NCBI RefSeq assembly: GCF_035784015.1
Contig: NZ_JALKOW010000003.1
Reading direction: 5' to 3' (one strand)
DNA: 64,000 nucleotides
From: Comamonas sp009360615
GTDB lineage: Bacteria; Pseudomonadota; Gammaproteobacteria; Burkholderiales; Burkholderiaceae_C
The notes below the pieces were generated by a model. It had not been told where the DNA came from. It worked only from the letters and a program-made list of their open reading frames with translations, and ran no database searches. The position numbers and the translations under genes were made by a program. Below, piece by piece: positions 42,460-51,156 of the stretch; position 1 is the first letter of the stretch, and every line of letters starts with the position of its first letter.

Positions 42460-43761
42460 ATGAGCACCACCCGTTTTCTGACCGGCATCACCCCCAGCGG
42501 TACCCCGCACCTGGGCAACTACGCAGGCATGATGCGTCCGGCCATCGAAGCCAGCCGCGACAAGAATGTGGAGAACTTCTACTTTCTGGCCGACTACCAC
42601 GCCCTCATCAAATGCCAGGACCCCGAGCGCGTGCAGCGCTCGACCATCGAGATTGCCGCCAGCTGGCTGGCCGCGGGCCTGGACCCCGAGCATGTGACCT
42701 TCTACCGCCAGTCGGACATCCCCGAGATTCCCGAGCTGACCTGGTTTCTGACCTGCGTGACCGGCAAGGGCCTGCTCAACCGCGCCCATGCCTACAAGGC
42801 GGCGGTGGACAAGAACAATGCATCCGGCACCGAACCCGACGACGGCGTGACCGCCGGTCTCTTCATGTACCCTGTGCTCATGGGTGCCGACATCCTGATC
42901 TTCAACGCCAACAAGGTCCCCGTGGGCCGCGACCAGGTCCAGCATCTGGAGATGGCGCGCGATATGGCGTCCAGCTTCAACCACATCTACGGCAGCGAGT
43001 ACTTCACCCTGCCCGAAGCCGTGGTGGAAGAGTCCGTCGCCACCCTGCCCGGCCTTGACGGTCGCAAGATGAGCAAGAGCTACAACAACACGATTCCGCT
43101 GTTCGCACCACGCGAGCAGCTGCGCAAGCTCATCAACAGCATCACCACCGACTCGCGCGCTCCCGGCCAAGCCAAGGAGGTCGAAGGCTCGGCCCTGTTC
43201 CAGATCTACCAGGGCTTTGCCAGCGAAGAGGAGAGTGCCGCCCTGCGCCAGCAATATGCCGAAGGCATTGCCTGGGGCGATGCCAAGCAGATCCTGTTCG
43301 AGCGCATCGACCGCGAAATCGCCCCCATGCGCGAGCGCTACGAGTACCTGATTGCCCACCCCGCCGAGCTGGAAGAGATTCTTCAGGCCGGTGCCGTCAA
43401 GGCCCGCAAGCTGGCCACCCCTTTGCTGCAGCAGCTGCGTGCCGCCGTAGGCATCCGCAACCTCGCTCAAACCAGCAAGACCAAGGCCAAGGCAGCCAAG
43501 ACGGCACTGCCCCAGTTCAAGCAGTACCGCGAGTCCGATGGCCAGTTCTACTTCAAGCTGGTGGCTGCAGACGGCCAGTTGCTGCTGCAAAGCCTCGGCT
43601 TTGCAGCGCCCAAGGAAGCGGGCCAGAGCATTGCCCAGTTGCAGCGCGACGGCGCGACGGCGCTGGCCGCCCTGAAGCCGCGCCTGCAGTCACTGCCCGA
43701 CGTCAGCGACGGACAGGTGATCCAGGCTCTGCAACAACTGCGTGAGGCCGCCGAGCACTAG
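42460..43761 (+). CDS. trpS: Tryptophanyl-tRNA synthetase with C-terminal YegP/DUF1508-like domain
   Basis: A 433-residue class Ic synthetase; typical bacterial TrpS has about 330. The catalytic part shows TGITPSGTPHLGNYAG (HIGH-type), GRDQVQHLEMARD and GRKMSKSYNN (KMSKS). After residue 335 or so comes a Lys/Ala-rich linker (TSKTKAKAAKTALP). It is followed by FKQYRESDGQFYFKLVAADG and LLLQSLGFAAPKEAGQ, which resembles the DUF1508/YegP repeat found as small independent proteins. The ATG at 42460 is used over a TTG 12 bases upstream. A terminator-like hairpin follows. Confidence 0.93.
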   Translation: MSTTRFLTGITPSGTPHLGNYAGMMRPAIEASRDKNVENFYFLADYHALIKCQDPERVQRSTIEIAASWLAAGLDPEHVTFYRQSDIPEIPELTWFLTCVTGKGLLNRAHAYKAAVDKNNASGTEPDDGVTAGLFMYPVLMGADILIFNANKVPVGRDQVQHLEMARDMASSFNHIYGSEYFTLPEAVVEESVATLPGLDGRKMSKSYNNTIPLFAPREQLRKLINSITTDSRAPGQAKEVEGSALFQIYQGFASEEESAALRQQYAEGIAWGDAKQILFERIDREIAPMRERYEYLIAHPAELEEILQAGAVKARKLATPLLQQLRAAVGIRNLAQTSKTKAKAAKTALPQFKQYRESDGQFYFKLVAADGQLLLQSLGFAAPKEAGQSIAQLQRDGATALAALKPRLQSLPDVSDGQVIQALQQLREAAEH

Positions 43762-43781
43762 CGCCTCACCGCCCGATGGGA

Positions 43782-43807
43782 CGCTGCCCCGCATGCGAAG
43801 GGCAGCG
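43782..43807 (+). terminator. Probable terminator after trpS
   Basis: An 8-bp stem CGCTGCCC/GGGCAGCG around a 10-base loop, 20 bases after the trpS stop. The following sequence (cggatttaat) is only weakly T-rich. Confidence 0.45.
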
Positions 43808-43840
43808 CGGATTTAATCCTTCGCACTAAAGGAACGACCG

Positions 43841-44551
43841 ATGCGCATTGCTGCCCTGGACGACGATCCACTCCAACTGGAACTGTTGCAACAAGTCGCG
43901 ACGGAAGCTGGGCACAGCTGCCACTCTTATCTCAAGGGGGCTGCCCTTCAACTGGCCCTGCGCCGTGAAAGCTTCGATCTGCTGCTTGTCGACTGGGAAC
44001 TGCCCGATAGCAGCGGGCCCGATATCGTGCGCTGGGTTCGCGAGCACATCAGCAAGGAAGTGCCGATCATCTTCGTGACCCACCGCAGCGAAGAGGCCGA
44101 CATTGTCGAAGGTCTGGCCAGCGGAGCCGATGACTTCATGATCAAGCCCATCCGCGCGGGTGAGCTGCGTGCACGCATTGCAGCCCTGCTGCGCCGCGCC
44201 TACCCGCTCACGGTGCAGAGCGTGCTGGACTTCGGCCCCTACCGATTCCTCACGACCACCAACGGCATAGAGATGGAGGGCAGGCCCGTGGAAGTGACAC
44301 ACCGTGAATACACGCTGGCGTTGACCCTGTTCCAGAACCAGGGACGGCTGCTCTCGCGCGATCATCTGCGCGAAGTCGTCTGGGGCCACAACGCCGAGGT
44401 GCAGTCGCGCTCACTGGACACTCATGTCTCGCGCCTGCGCAATCTGCTGAATCTGCGCGCCGGCCGGCCCTATGCCATCTCGGCCGTCTATGGCTATGGC
44501 TATCGCCTGGATGCCCCCGAAACTGCGGAGCCTGCAACCCCGGCTGCTTGA
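43841..44551 (+). CDS. OmpR-family response regulator of the LysM-FecR/CHASE2 module
   Basis: A 236-residue two-component regulator. The receiver domain (residues 1-120) has the acidic pair DDD near the start, the phospho-acceptor Asp51 in LLLVDWELPDSSGPD, and Lys in MIKPIRAGEL. The winged-helix domain (about 128-228) ends with the typical YGYGYRL. It is the first gene of a three-gene cluster: a secreted LysM-FecR protein starts 31 bases downstream and a CHASE2 histidine kinase, its likely partner, follows. A Pro/Ala/Glu tail ends the protein. Confidence 0.92.
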   Translation: MRIAALDDDPLQLELLQQVATEAGHSCHSYLKGAALQLALRRESFDLLLVDWELPDSSGPDIVRWVREHISKEVPIIFVTHRSEEADIVEGLASGADDFMIKPIRAGELRARIAALLRRAYPLTVQSVLDFGPYRFLTTTNGIEMEGRPVEVTHREYTLALTLFQNQGRLLSRDHLREVVWGHNAEVQSRSLDTHVSRLRNLLNLRAGRPYAISAVYGYGYRLDAPETAEPATPAA

Positions 44552-44582
44552 ACGTGAGCAGCCCCTACACCCTGTACCTCTC

Positions 44583-46331
44583 ATGCCTGCATTACGCCCT
44601 CTCCTTTCCTCTTCCCGCCCCGCTTTGCCCATGCTGGGCGCTGGCATGCTCTGGGTGGTGCTCGGAGGGATGACGGCGTCGGGTGTCGCCCATGCCCAGA
44701 TCACGCCACGCGGCAGCGATGCCATTGCCCACCGCGTGGTGCCAGGAGATACGCTGGAAGAGCTGGCAGCGCGCTATCTGGGCGACCACAAGCGCTGGAC
44801 ATCGCTGCAAAGCCATAACAAGGTGCTGGACCCGCTGCGCCTGCGCCCGGGCTCGGTGCTGGAAATTCCCACCCGCCTGCTGCGTGCCGCGATGGCCTCG
44901 GTGGAATTTGTGCAGGGCGATGTGCAAACCACGCGTCCGCTCGACCATCTCGCCGATCCGGGCAGCGCGCCCCCCCAGCCCGTGCGAAAAGGCCAGGTGC
45001 TGCAGGAGGGTGACTCGCTCCAGGTGCCCGCCAACGCCTTTGTCTCCGTGCGTCTGGCCGATGGCTCCCTGGTGCGCGTTCAGTCCGAATCCGATGTCGA
45101 GCTGCGCCAGATGCGCCGCAAAGGCCGCGCCGGCAGCCTGCAGTCCGTCATTGATCTGCGCGAGGGCACCATCGAAGCCAACATCCCCAAGCAAGCCAAC
45201 GGCGAGCGCCGCTTCGAAGTGCGCACCCAGGCAGCATCGACCAGCGTGCGCGGCACCCGGTTTCTGGTGTGGAGCGATGACCAGGGACGCACGGCTGCAG
45301 CCGTCGACGAAGGCTCGGTCGCCGTGCGCTCGGGCCAGCCCTCGGCCCTGCTCCAGCCCGGTCAAGGCCTGTCCGTGTCCGCCGATGGACAGCTCGGCAA
45401 GCCCACGGCCATGCTGATGGCTCCCGATATTGGCTCCTGGCCCGCATTGGTCGAAGATGCCAGCTGGGTCAGCCTGCCCCTGCCCGCCATGGCGGGTGCG
45501 GTGCGCTATCAGGTGCTGCTGGCCCAGGACAGGAATTTGACTCAGATCGTGCGTGGCGGCCTGTTCGCCCGGTCACCGGCACGACTGACAGGGGTGGAGG
45601 ACGGCAACTATATCGCCGCCATTCGCGCCATTGATGCCAACGGCATTCCCGGCAAACCCAGCCTGCAATCACTGCGCGTCAAGGCCCATCCGGTGCCCCC
45701 GCTCTACGAGTCGCCTGCGCCCCAGGCCTCCATCGCACTGGGTCAGCACGGCCTGAAGTGCACCCAGGTGGCCGAAGCCTCGGCCTACCGCATCCAGGTC
45801 ATCGCTGCGAGCGGCAGCTTTGCCGATCCGCTCATCGACGCCGGACCGCTCCAGGACTGCGCACTAGCCCCCGATGCGCTGGCCAGCCTGCCTGTCGGCG
45901 AATACCTGTGGCGAGCGGGTAGCATCCGTGTGCTGGCCAACGGCCAGCTGGATGCGGGCCCCTTCGCCGCCCCGCAGAAGCTGAAATTGGCCCAGGCGCC
46001 CAGATCTCCCGAGCTGCAGATCGGCGGTACGGCCGGCGAAGGCAGCCGCCTGATTCACTGGGCCGGCGAAGAGGGACAGCGCTACCGTATCGTGGTGATC
46101 AGCGACAACGGTTCTGCCGCCCCCCTGATCGACACCTGGGTGACCCAGCCGCAGTGGAATACGCAGGAGCTTCCAGCCGGTACCTACTATTTGCAGATGC
46201 AGGTCGAAGACGCCAACGGTCTGCGCAGCAACCTTTCTGCCGCACGCCAGTTCCAGACCGGCAACTGGGTGACCACATCAGAAGGACAGGCGCTGACTTC
46301 CGGCAATGGCCTGCGTCTGATGCGCCAGTGA
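44583..46331 (+). CDS. Secreted LysM-FecR domain protein
   Basis: A 582-residue protein with a signal peptide (about residues 1-39, ending VAHAQ). A LysM domain follows (HRVVPGDTLEELAARYLGDH to RLRPGSVLEIP, about 50-100), which binds peptidoglycan in other proteins. A FecR domain covers about 140-280 (AFVSVRLADGSLVRVQSESD, TSVRGTRFLVW, DEGSVAVRSG). The remaining 300 residues contain two or more beta-rich repeats with FN3-like character (YRIQVIAAS, YRIVVISDN). No membrane anchor is visible, so it should be periplasmic. It lies between a response regulator and a CHASE2 kinase gene and could modulate signal input to the kinase. Confidence 0.88.
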   Translation: MPALRPLLSSSRPALPMLGAGMLWVVLGGMTASGVAHAQITPRGSDAIAHRVVPGDTLEELAARYLGDHKRWTSLQSHNKVLDPLRLRPGSVLEIPTRLLRAAMASVEFVQGDVQTTRPLDHLADPGSAPPQPVRKGQVLQEGDSLQVPANAFVSVRLADGSLVRVQSESDVELRQMRRKGRAGSLQSVIDLREGTIEANIPKQANGERRFEVRTQAASTSVRGTRFLVWSDDQGRTAAAVDEGSVAVRSGQPSALLQPGQGLSVSADGQLGKPTAMLMAPDIGSWPALVEDASWVSLPLPAMAGAVRYQVLLAQDRNLTQIVRGGLFARSPARLTGVEDGNYIAAIRAIDANGIPGKPSLQSLRVKAHPVPPLYESPAPQASIALGQHGLKCTQVAEASAYRIQVIAASGSFADPLIDAGPLQDCALAPDALASLPVGEYLWRAGSIRVLANGQLDAGPFAAPQKLKLAQAPRSPELQIGGTAGEGSRLIHWAGEEGQRYRIVVISDNGSAAPLIDTWVTQPQWNTQELPAGTYYLQMQVEDANGLRSNLSAARQFQTGNWVTTSEGQALTSGNGLRLMRQ

Positions 46332-46447
46332 AAACAATAGCTGCAACCGCTTGAAATTCTTGAATCAGCAAAGGACCGAGGCCTGAGATTCATATATTTC
46401 AGGCACTATCAGCTATGGCTTCATGAGCATCAAAGCGGGCCCACCAC
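46332..46447. other. Gap with degenerate dispersed repeat
   Basis: 116 bases between the FecR and kinase genes. Bases 46335-46372 (ATAGCTGCAACCGCTTGA...) resemble the short TAGCTGC-xx-CGCTTG repeat of Comamonadaceae intergenic regions. No gene was seen. Confidence 0.35.
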
Positions 46448-48814
46448 ATGGTTGAAGCTCCCAGTCTACGCACCAGCCGCTTGCAGAATCTGCGGCTGAG
46501 CTGGCTGCTGCTCAGCGCCTTCCTCCTCGGCCTGACCTGGTGGCTCAGCGGCACGGGTCAGCTGCCACGTATCAACGGCATTCTTCAGGACACGTCGGTC
46601 TGGCTGCACCAGCGTCCGGCCTCTGCCGAGGTCGTCATCGTGGCCATCGACGACGACAGCATCGACCGCATCGGCCGCTGGCCCTGGCGCCGTGCGCTTC
46701 ATGCCGCCTTGCTGGATCGCATCGCGCAAGGCCAGCCCCGCGCCATCGGGCTGGACGTGGTTTTCAGCGAGGAAGATCTGGACTACCCCGGCGACGACCT
46801 GCTGCTGCAGCAAGCGCTGAAGAGAAGCGGCAATGTCGTGCTGCCCGTCACGCGCGCGGCCCAGCACGCAGCCACGGCTCCGCTGCAAGGCCTTGCCGGC
46901 GGGGCTGCTGCATTGGGCCACACGCAGATGCCGATGGATGCCGACGGCGTGGTGCGGCGCTTTTATGCACAGGAAGGAACGCCCCTCCGACCCTGGTGGC
47001 ATATGGCGCTCAGCCTGCACTGCGTGGGCCTGAAGGTCAGCCCCTGCCCGCCACCGCCTTTGCCGCCAGCAGGCACGGCAGCGGCCGATTCCTGGCAAAA
47101 AATGCAGCCCCGCTTCATCGCCTTTGCCCGGGCAGCCCATGACCGCCAGACAGGCCCGGGCTCGCCGTTCACCACCTACTCCTATATCGACGTCCTGCGC
47201 GGCGACATTCCGGCAGCCGCCTTTCGCGGCAAATATGTGCTGATTGGAGCGACCGCTGCCGGTCTGGGCGAAAAATTCACCGCTCCCATCGGCCTGGATG
47301 CACGCCTGATCTCGAACGTCGAAATGCTGGGCCATGTGCTCAACGGCATACTGCAAGGCACACATCTGGAGCCCGCCTCTGCCCTGCTCAACCGCATTCT
47401 CAATCTGCTGCCCGTGCTGCTGGGCCTGCTGGCTCTGGCATGTTTCGGCCCTTCTGGCGGGCTGATTTCCAGCATACTGCTGGGCTTGCTCAGCCTGCTG
47501 ATTGCCGGCCTGGCGCCGCGCTGGGGCCATATCCAGACGGCGCCCGCTGCGGCGCTGCTGAGTCTGGCGCTGGCCTACCCGCTGTGGAGCTGGCTGCGCC
47601 TGCGTGCCGCGACACGCTTTCTGGCGCTGGAGCTGCGCGATCTGCAAAACCAGGGGTTGCCGACCGCCAGCCGCAGTGCACTCAAGGGAGATGCACTGGA
47701 TCAGCGCATCTCGGCCGTGGAGCAGGCCTCGCGCCAGCTGCGCTCCCTGCATCACTTCGTGAGCGAAAGCCTGCGCCAGCTGCCATCTGCCACCTTCGTA
47801 TGCGACCGCAATGGGCGGGTACTGCTGGCCAATACCGCAGCCCACCGCTATGTCGAAAGCCTGGGCCTCGGCCTGCTGCAAGGCGACGACCTGGTCCTGC
47901 TGCTGGCCGAACTCCACCGTGTCGGCAGTGACGGGGAAGGCGCGGTCAGGATGCCCGGCGACGACATCCCCTTGCTGACCCGCAGCGCCATGGAAAATGC
48001 CACGCTGCCGCATCAAAGCGAAGGGCGTGACTCCCAGGGTCGCCATCTTATGCTGCTCAGCCAGACCTTCGAGGCACCGCCCACCTCGGGCTGGCTGATC
48101 ACCCTGGTCGATATCAGCGACCTGCGCAGCGCACAGGCCCAGCGCGACCAGGCCATGCAGTTCATCTCGCACGATATCCGCGCGCCCATCGGCTCCATCA
48201 TCACCCTGCTGGAGATGCAGCGCACAGGCAGGCGCATCGAATCGGAGGATGTGCTGTTTGCGCGCATCGAGGGCTATGCCCAGTCGTCTCTGCAGCTGGC
48301 GGACGATTTTGTGCATCTGGCCAGAGCCCAGCGGCAGCAATACCGCAGCGAGGTCCTGGATCTGGGCCTGCTGGCGGACCAGGCCGTCTCGGACTGCTGG
48401 GCCCAGGCCAGCCGGCAGGACACGCAACTGGTGTTCGAGCTGCCGGATGCCGAAGCCTGCGTGCACGGCGACCCCGGCCTGATGCACCGCGCCGTCATCA
48501 ATTTGCTGACCAATGCCATCAAGTACGGCAAGCCACAAGATACGGCTGCCGACGCTGTGGTCGACATCCGCATCGTCGAGCAAGGCAGCCACTGGGGCAT
48601 TGCCGTGCGCGATCACGGCCCCGGCATGGATGAGAGGTCTCTGGCCAGGCTCAGCCAGCCCTTCGAGCGTCTGCAGCAGCACCAGCGCATGGACGGCGTG
48701 GGCCTGGGCCTGGCCTTCACGCGCACCGTGGCACAGCGCCACGGCGGGAGTCTGCAGATCAGCAGTCGGCCTGGCCTGGGCAGCTGCTTCACCTTGCTGC
48801 TCCCCAAGGCCTGA
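46448..48814 (+). CDS. CHASE2-domain sensor histidine kinase
   Basis: A 788-residue membrane kinase. An N-terminal membrane segment (about 17-35) is followed by a periplasmic CHASE2 domain (about 45-310; VVIVAIDDDSIDRIGRWPW and AIGLDVVFSE are typical) and three closely spaced membrane segments (about 315-385). The cytoplasmic part has a PAS-like region (LPSATFVCDRNGRVLLANTA), a HisKA domain with phospho-acceptor His575 in MQFISHDIRAPIG, and a HATPase domain (INLLTNAIKYGK, VRDHGPGMD, GVGLGLAFTRTV). It very likely phosphorylates the response regulator at 43841. The gap of 116 bases after the FecR gene allows a separate promoter. Confidence 0.92.
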   Translation: MVEAPSLRTSRLQNLRLSWLLLSAFLLGLTWWLSGTGQLPRINGILQDTSVWLHQRPASAEVVIVAIDDDSIDRIGRWPWRRALHAALLDRIAQGQPRAIGLDVVFSEEDLDYPGDDLLLQQALKRSGNVVLPVTRAAQHAATAPLQGLAGGAAALGHTQMPMDADGVVRRFYAQEGTPLRPWWHMALSLHCVGLKVSPCPPPPLPPAGTAAADSWQKMQPRFIAFARAAHDRQTGPGSPFTTYSYIDVLRGDIPAAAFRGKYVLIGATAAGLGEKFTAPIGLDARLISNVEMLGHVLNGILQGTHLEPASALLNRILNLLPVLLGLLALACFGPSGGLISSILLGLLSLLIAGLAPRWGHIQTAPAAALLSLALAYPLWSWLRLRAATRFLALELRDLQNQGLPTASRSALKGDALDQRISAVEQASRQLRSLHHFVSESLRQLPSATFVCDRNGRVLLANTAAHRYVESLGLGLLQGDDLVLLLAELHRVGSDGEGAVRMPGDDIPLLTRSAMENATLPHQSEGRDSQGRHLMLLSQTFEAPPTSGWLITLVDISDLRSAQAQRDQAMQFISHDIRAPIGSIITLLEMQRTGRRIESEDVLFARIEGYAQSSLQLADDFVHLARAQRQQYRSEVLDLGLLADQAVSDCWAQASRQDTQLVFELPDAEACVHGDPGLMHRAVINLLTNAIKYGKPQDTAADAVVDIRIVEQGSHWGIAVRDHGPGMDERSLARLSQPFERLQQHQRMDGVGLGLAFTRTVAQRHGGSLQISSRPGLGSCFTLLLPKA

Positions 48815-48847
48815 AGCGAGCCAGCAACAGGCAGCCAAGCTGAGGAA

Positions 48848-48886
48848 AAAAACGAAAAAGCCTCAGAACTTTGCAGTTCTGAGGCT
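48848..48886 (-). terminator. Terminator of tRNA-Arg
   Basis: A perfect 12-bp stem AGCCTCAGAACT/AGTTCTGAGGCT with a TTGC loop. On the minus strand it is followed by TTTTTCGTTTTTTT. It also lies after the CHASE2 kinase gene and could stop it in the other direction. Confidence 0.85.
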
Positions 48887-48896
48887 TGACGTTTTG

Positions 48897-48973
48897 TGGT
48901 GCGGCTGGCAGGAATCGAACCCACGACCCCTTGGTTCGTAGCCAAGTACTCTATCCAGCTGAGCTACAGCCGC
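48897..48973 (-). tRNA. tRNA-Arg (anticodon ACG)
   Basis: Read on the minus strand: acceptor GCGGCTG/CAGCCGC, TAGCTCAG D-arm, anticodon stem CTTGG/CCAAG with loop CTACGAA, and TTCGATT T-loop with two G-U pairs in the T-stem. Discriminator A and an encoded CCA complete 77 bases. Confidence 0.95.
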
Positions 48974-49046
48974 AACAGGGTTGTATTCTAGCAGCGCAGA
49001 AACGGCCGCCGGAGCAAATTGGCAACTTTTTCGCATTCAGGCAAAG

Positions 49047-49081
49047 AAAAAGCCTGCCATCGATGAGATGGGCAGGCTTTT
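49047..49081 (-). terminator. Terminator of the CAU tRNA
   Basis: A stem AAAAGCCTGCC/GGCAGGCTTTT lies between the two tRNA genes, so they are probably separate transcripts. Confidence 0.75.
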
Positions 49082-49088
49082 GTGCACC

Positions 49089-49165
49089 TGGTAGGGCGTG
49101 GCGGACTTGAACCGACGACCAAAGGATTATGAGTCCTCTGCTCTAACCAACTGAGCTAACGCCCC
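49089..49165 (-). tRNA. tRNA with CAU anticodon (Ile2 type more likely than elongator Met)
   Basis: Read on the minus strand: GGGGCGT, TAGCTCAG, anticodon stem GAGGA/TCCTT with loop CTCATAA, T-loop TTCAAGT, acceptor ACGCCCT, discriminator A and encoded CCA (77 bases). The TTGGTCG and GGTTCAAGTCC segments resemble E. coli tRNA-Ile2, whose C34 is modified to lysidine. The T-stem has a U50-C64 mismatch and the acceptor a G1-U72 pair. Met versus Ile2 identity cannot be settled by eye. Confidence 0.8.
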
Positions 49166-49217
49166 AACACTGACAACAGCCGTGGCTGCCGCCAGAAAAA
49201 CTTCGCCATTGTAGGGC

Positions 49218-50225
49218 CTAACGCTTGTGGCTCAGAGCATTGCTCACCAGTTTGGATGTGATATCGACAATCTGGATCATCTTGTCGTAATGCATGCGTG
49301 TGGGCCCGATCACCCCCAGAGTTCCCACCACCTTGCCGTCGAGTTCATAGGGAGCGCTCACCACGGACAGATCCTCAAAAGGCACGGTCTGGCTCTCTCC
49401 GCCAATATAGATGCGCACGCCATCGGCCTGGTTGGAGAAGTCCAGCAGTCTGAGTATCTGCGTTTTCTGCTCGAACAGATCGAAAGCACGACGCAGATTG
49501 CCCATGTCGCTGGAAAAGTCGCTCACGGACAGCAGATTGCGCTCGCCGGCGATCACCACATCCTCGCGATCATGGTGACTCATGACTTCCGCGCCGACAT
49601 TCACGGCCGCCTGCATGAGGCTGGCAACCTGACCCCGCAATTGCTCCACCTCGGTTTGCAGTCGCGTGCGCACCTCTTCCATCGCCAAACCGGCGTAGTG
49701 GTGATTGAGGAAATTCGAGGCCTCTATCAGTTGCGAGGGCTCGTAGTCCACATCCGTGAAGATCACGCGATTCTGCACATCGCCTTCGGGCGAGACGATG
49801 ATGACCAGAAAGCGCCGCTCCGACAGGCGCACGAACTCGATATGCTTGAAGACGGAGCTGCGACGCGGCACCATGACCACGCCCACGAACTGGGAGAGGC
49901 TGGAAAGCAGGTTGGCCGCATTGGCGATCACCTTCTGAGGCTGTTCGGGCATCAGGCCGGGCGTTACAAGATCGCAGCGGTCCACCGTCAGCATGGTGTC
50001 GACAAACAGGCGGTACCCCCTGGCTGTCGGCACACGGCCTGCCGATGTGTGAGGGCTGATGATCAGCCCCATCTCTTCCAGGTCGGCCATCACATTGCGT
50101 ATGGTGGCAGGCGACAATTCAAGCCCGGATGCACGTGAAAGTGTGCGCGAGCCGACTGGTTGACCGTCAGCGATGTAACGCTCGATCAGCGCTTTGAGCA
50201 ATAACTTGGCACGTTCGTCGAGCAT
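49218..50225 (-). CDS. hrcA: Heat-inducible transcription repressor HrcA
   Basis: A 335-residue repressor of heat-shock genes. The N-terminal winged helix shows LLKALIERYIADGQPVGSRT, followed by SPATIRNVMADLEEMGLI, the typical recognition region. The C-terminal part has GAF-like and insertion domains with YIGGE near residue 275. HrcA binds CIRCE elements; none was noticed in its own 29-base upstream region. It is divergent from nadK, an arrangement common in betaproteobacteria. Confidence 0.95.
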   Translation of the reverse strand: MLDERAKLLLKALIERYIADGQPVGSRTLSRASGLELSPATIRNVMADLEEMGLIISPHTSAGRVPTARGYRLFVDTMLTVDRCDLVTPGLMPEQPQKVIANAANLLSSLSQFVGVVMVPRRSSVFKHIEFVRLSERRFLVIIVSPEGDVQNRVIFTDVDYEPSQLIEASNFLNHHYAGLAMEEVRTRLQTEVEQLRGQVASLMQAAVNVGAEVMSHHDREDVVIAGERNLLSVSDFSSDMGNLRRAFDLFEQKTQILRLLDFSNQADGVRIYIGGESQTVPFEDLSVVSAPYELDGKVVGTLGVIGPTRMHYDKMIQIVDITSKLVSNALSHKR

Positions 50226-50254
50226 GATTTCATTTTAATGATGTAATTTCCCAG

Positions 50255-51154
50255 ATGACATCCACGTTCCACCATATTGCCCTGATCGGCAAGTACCACA
50301 CACCGGCAGCAGGGATTCCGTCCGATGCGGCCAGCGAAGCACTGCAACGGATTGCCGGTTACGTGCGCAGCCTGGGTTGTGAGGTGATTCTGGATACCCA
50401 GTCAGCCATCTATGCGGGTCTGCCCGATTACCCGAGCATGGACGTGGACGGTCTGGGCCGGCATTGCGATCTCGGCCTGGTGGTGGGCGGGGACGGCACC
50501 ATGCTGGGCGTGTGCCGCCATCTGGCGCGCTATGGCACACCGCTGGTCGGCATCAACCAGGGCCGCCTCGGGTTTGTGACCGATATCGCCCTGGATGAAT
50601 TCGAAGCTTCCATCACCCCCATCCTGCAGGGCGAGTACGAGGAAGACGAACGCACCCTGATGAACGCACGCGTCATGCGAGACGGCCAGTGCGTGTTTGA
50701 AGCCCAGGCGATGAACGATGTGGTGGTGAACCGTGGCTCGACCTCGGGCATGGTGGAACTGCGCATCGAAGTCGGAGGCAGCTTCGTCTCCAACCAGCGC
50801 GCGGACGGCCTGATCGTGGCCACCCCCACGGGCTCCACCGCCTATGCGCTCTCTGCCGGCGGCCCCATGCTGCACCCGTCGATCCCGGCCTGGGTGATGG
50901 TGCCCATCGCGCCGCACAATCTCTCCAACCGCCCCATCGTGCTCTCCGACGCCCAGGAAGTGACCATCGAGGTGGTGGGCGGCCGTGGCGATGCCAGCGC
51001 GAATTTCGACATGCAATCCCTGGCATCGCTGCAGCATGGCGACCGCATCCTGGTGACGCGCGCCGATCACAGCGTGCACTTTCTGCACCCCAAGGGCTGG
51101 AATTACTTCCACACCCTGCGCAAAAAGCTGGGCTGGAACGAGGGAGGCGTCTGA
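50255..51154 (+). CDS. nadK: NAD kinase
   Basis: A 299-residue ATP-NAD kinase making NADP. The catalytic GGDG motif is in VVGGDGTMLGVCR, the NE/D motif in AMNDVVVNRGS, and the Gly-rich motif in VATPTGSTAYALSAGGPMLH. The length is normal. It is separated from recN by two bases, so the two are cotranscribed; hrcA is divergent, 29 bases away. Confidence 0.96.
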   Translation: MTSTFHHIALIGKYHTPAAGIPSDAASEALQRIAGYVRSLGCEVILDTQSAIYAGLPDYPSMDVDGLGRHCDLGLVVGGDGTMLGVCRHLARYGTPLVGINQGRLGFVTDIALDEFEASITPILQGEYEEDERTLMNARVMRDGQCVFEAQAMNDVVVNRGSTSGMVELRIEVGGSFVSNQRADGLIVATPTGSTAYALSAGGPMLHPSIPAWVMVPIAPHNLSNRPIVLSDAQEVTIEVVGGRGDASANFDMQSLASLQHGDRILVTRADHSVHFLHPKGWNYFHTLRKKLGWNEGGV

Positions 51155-51156
51155 CC

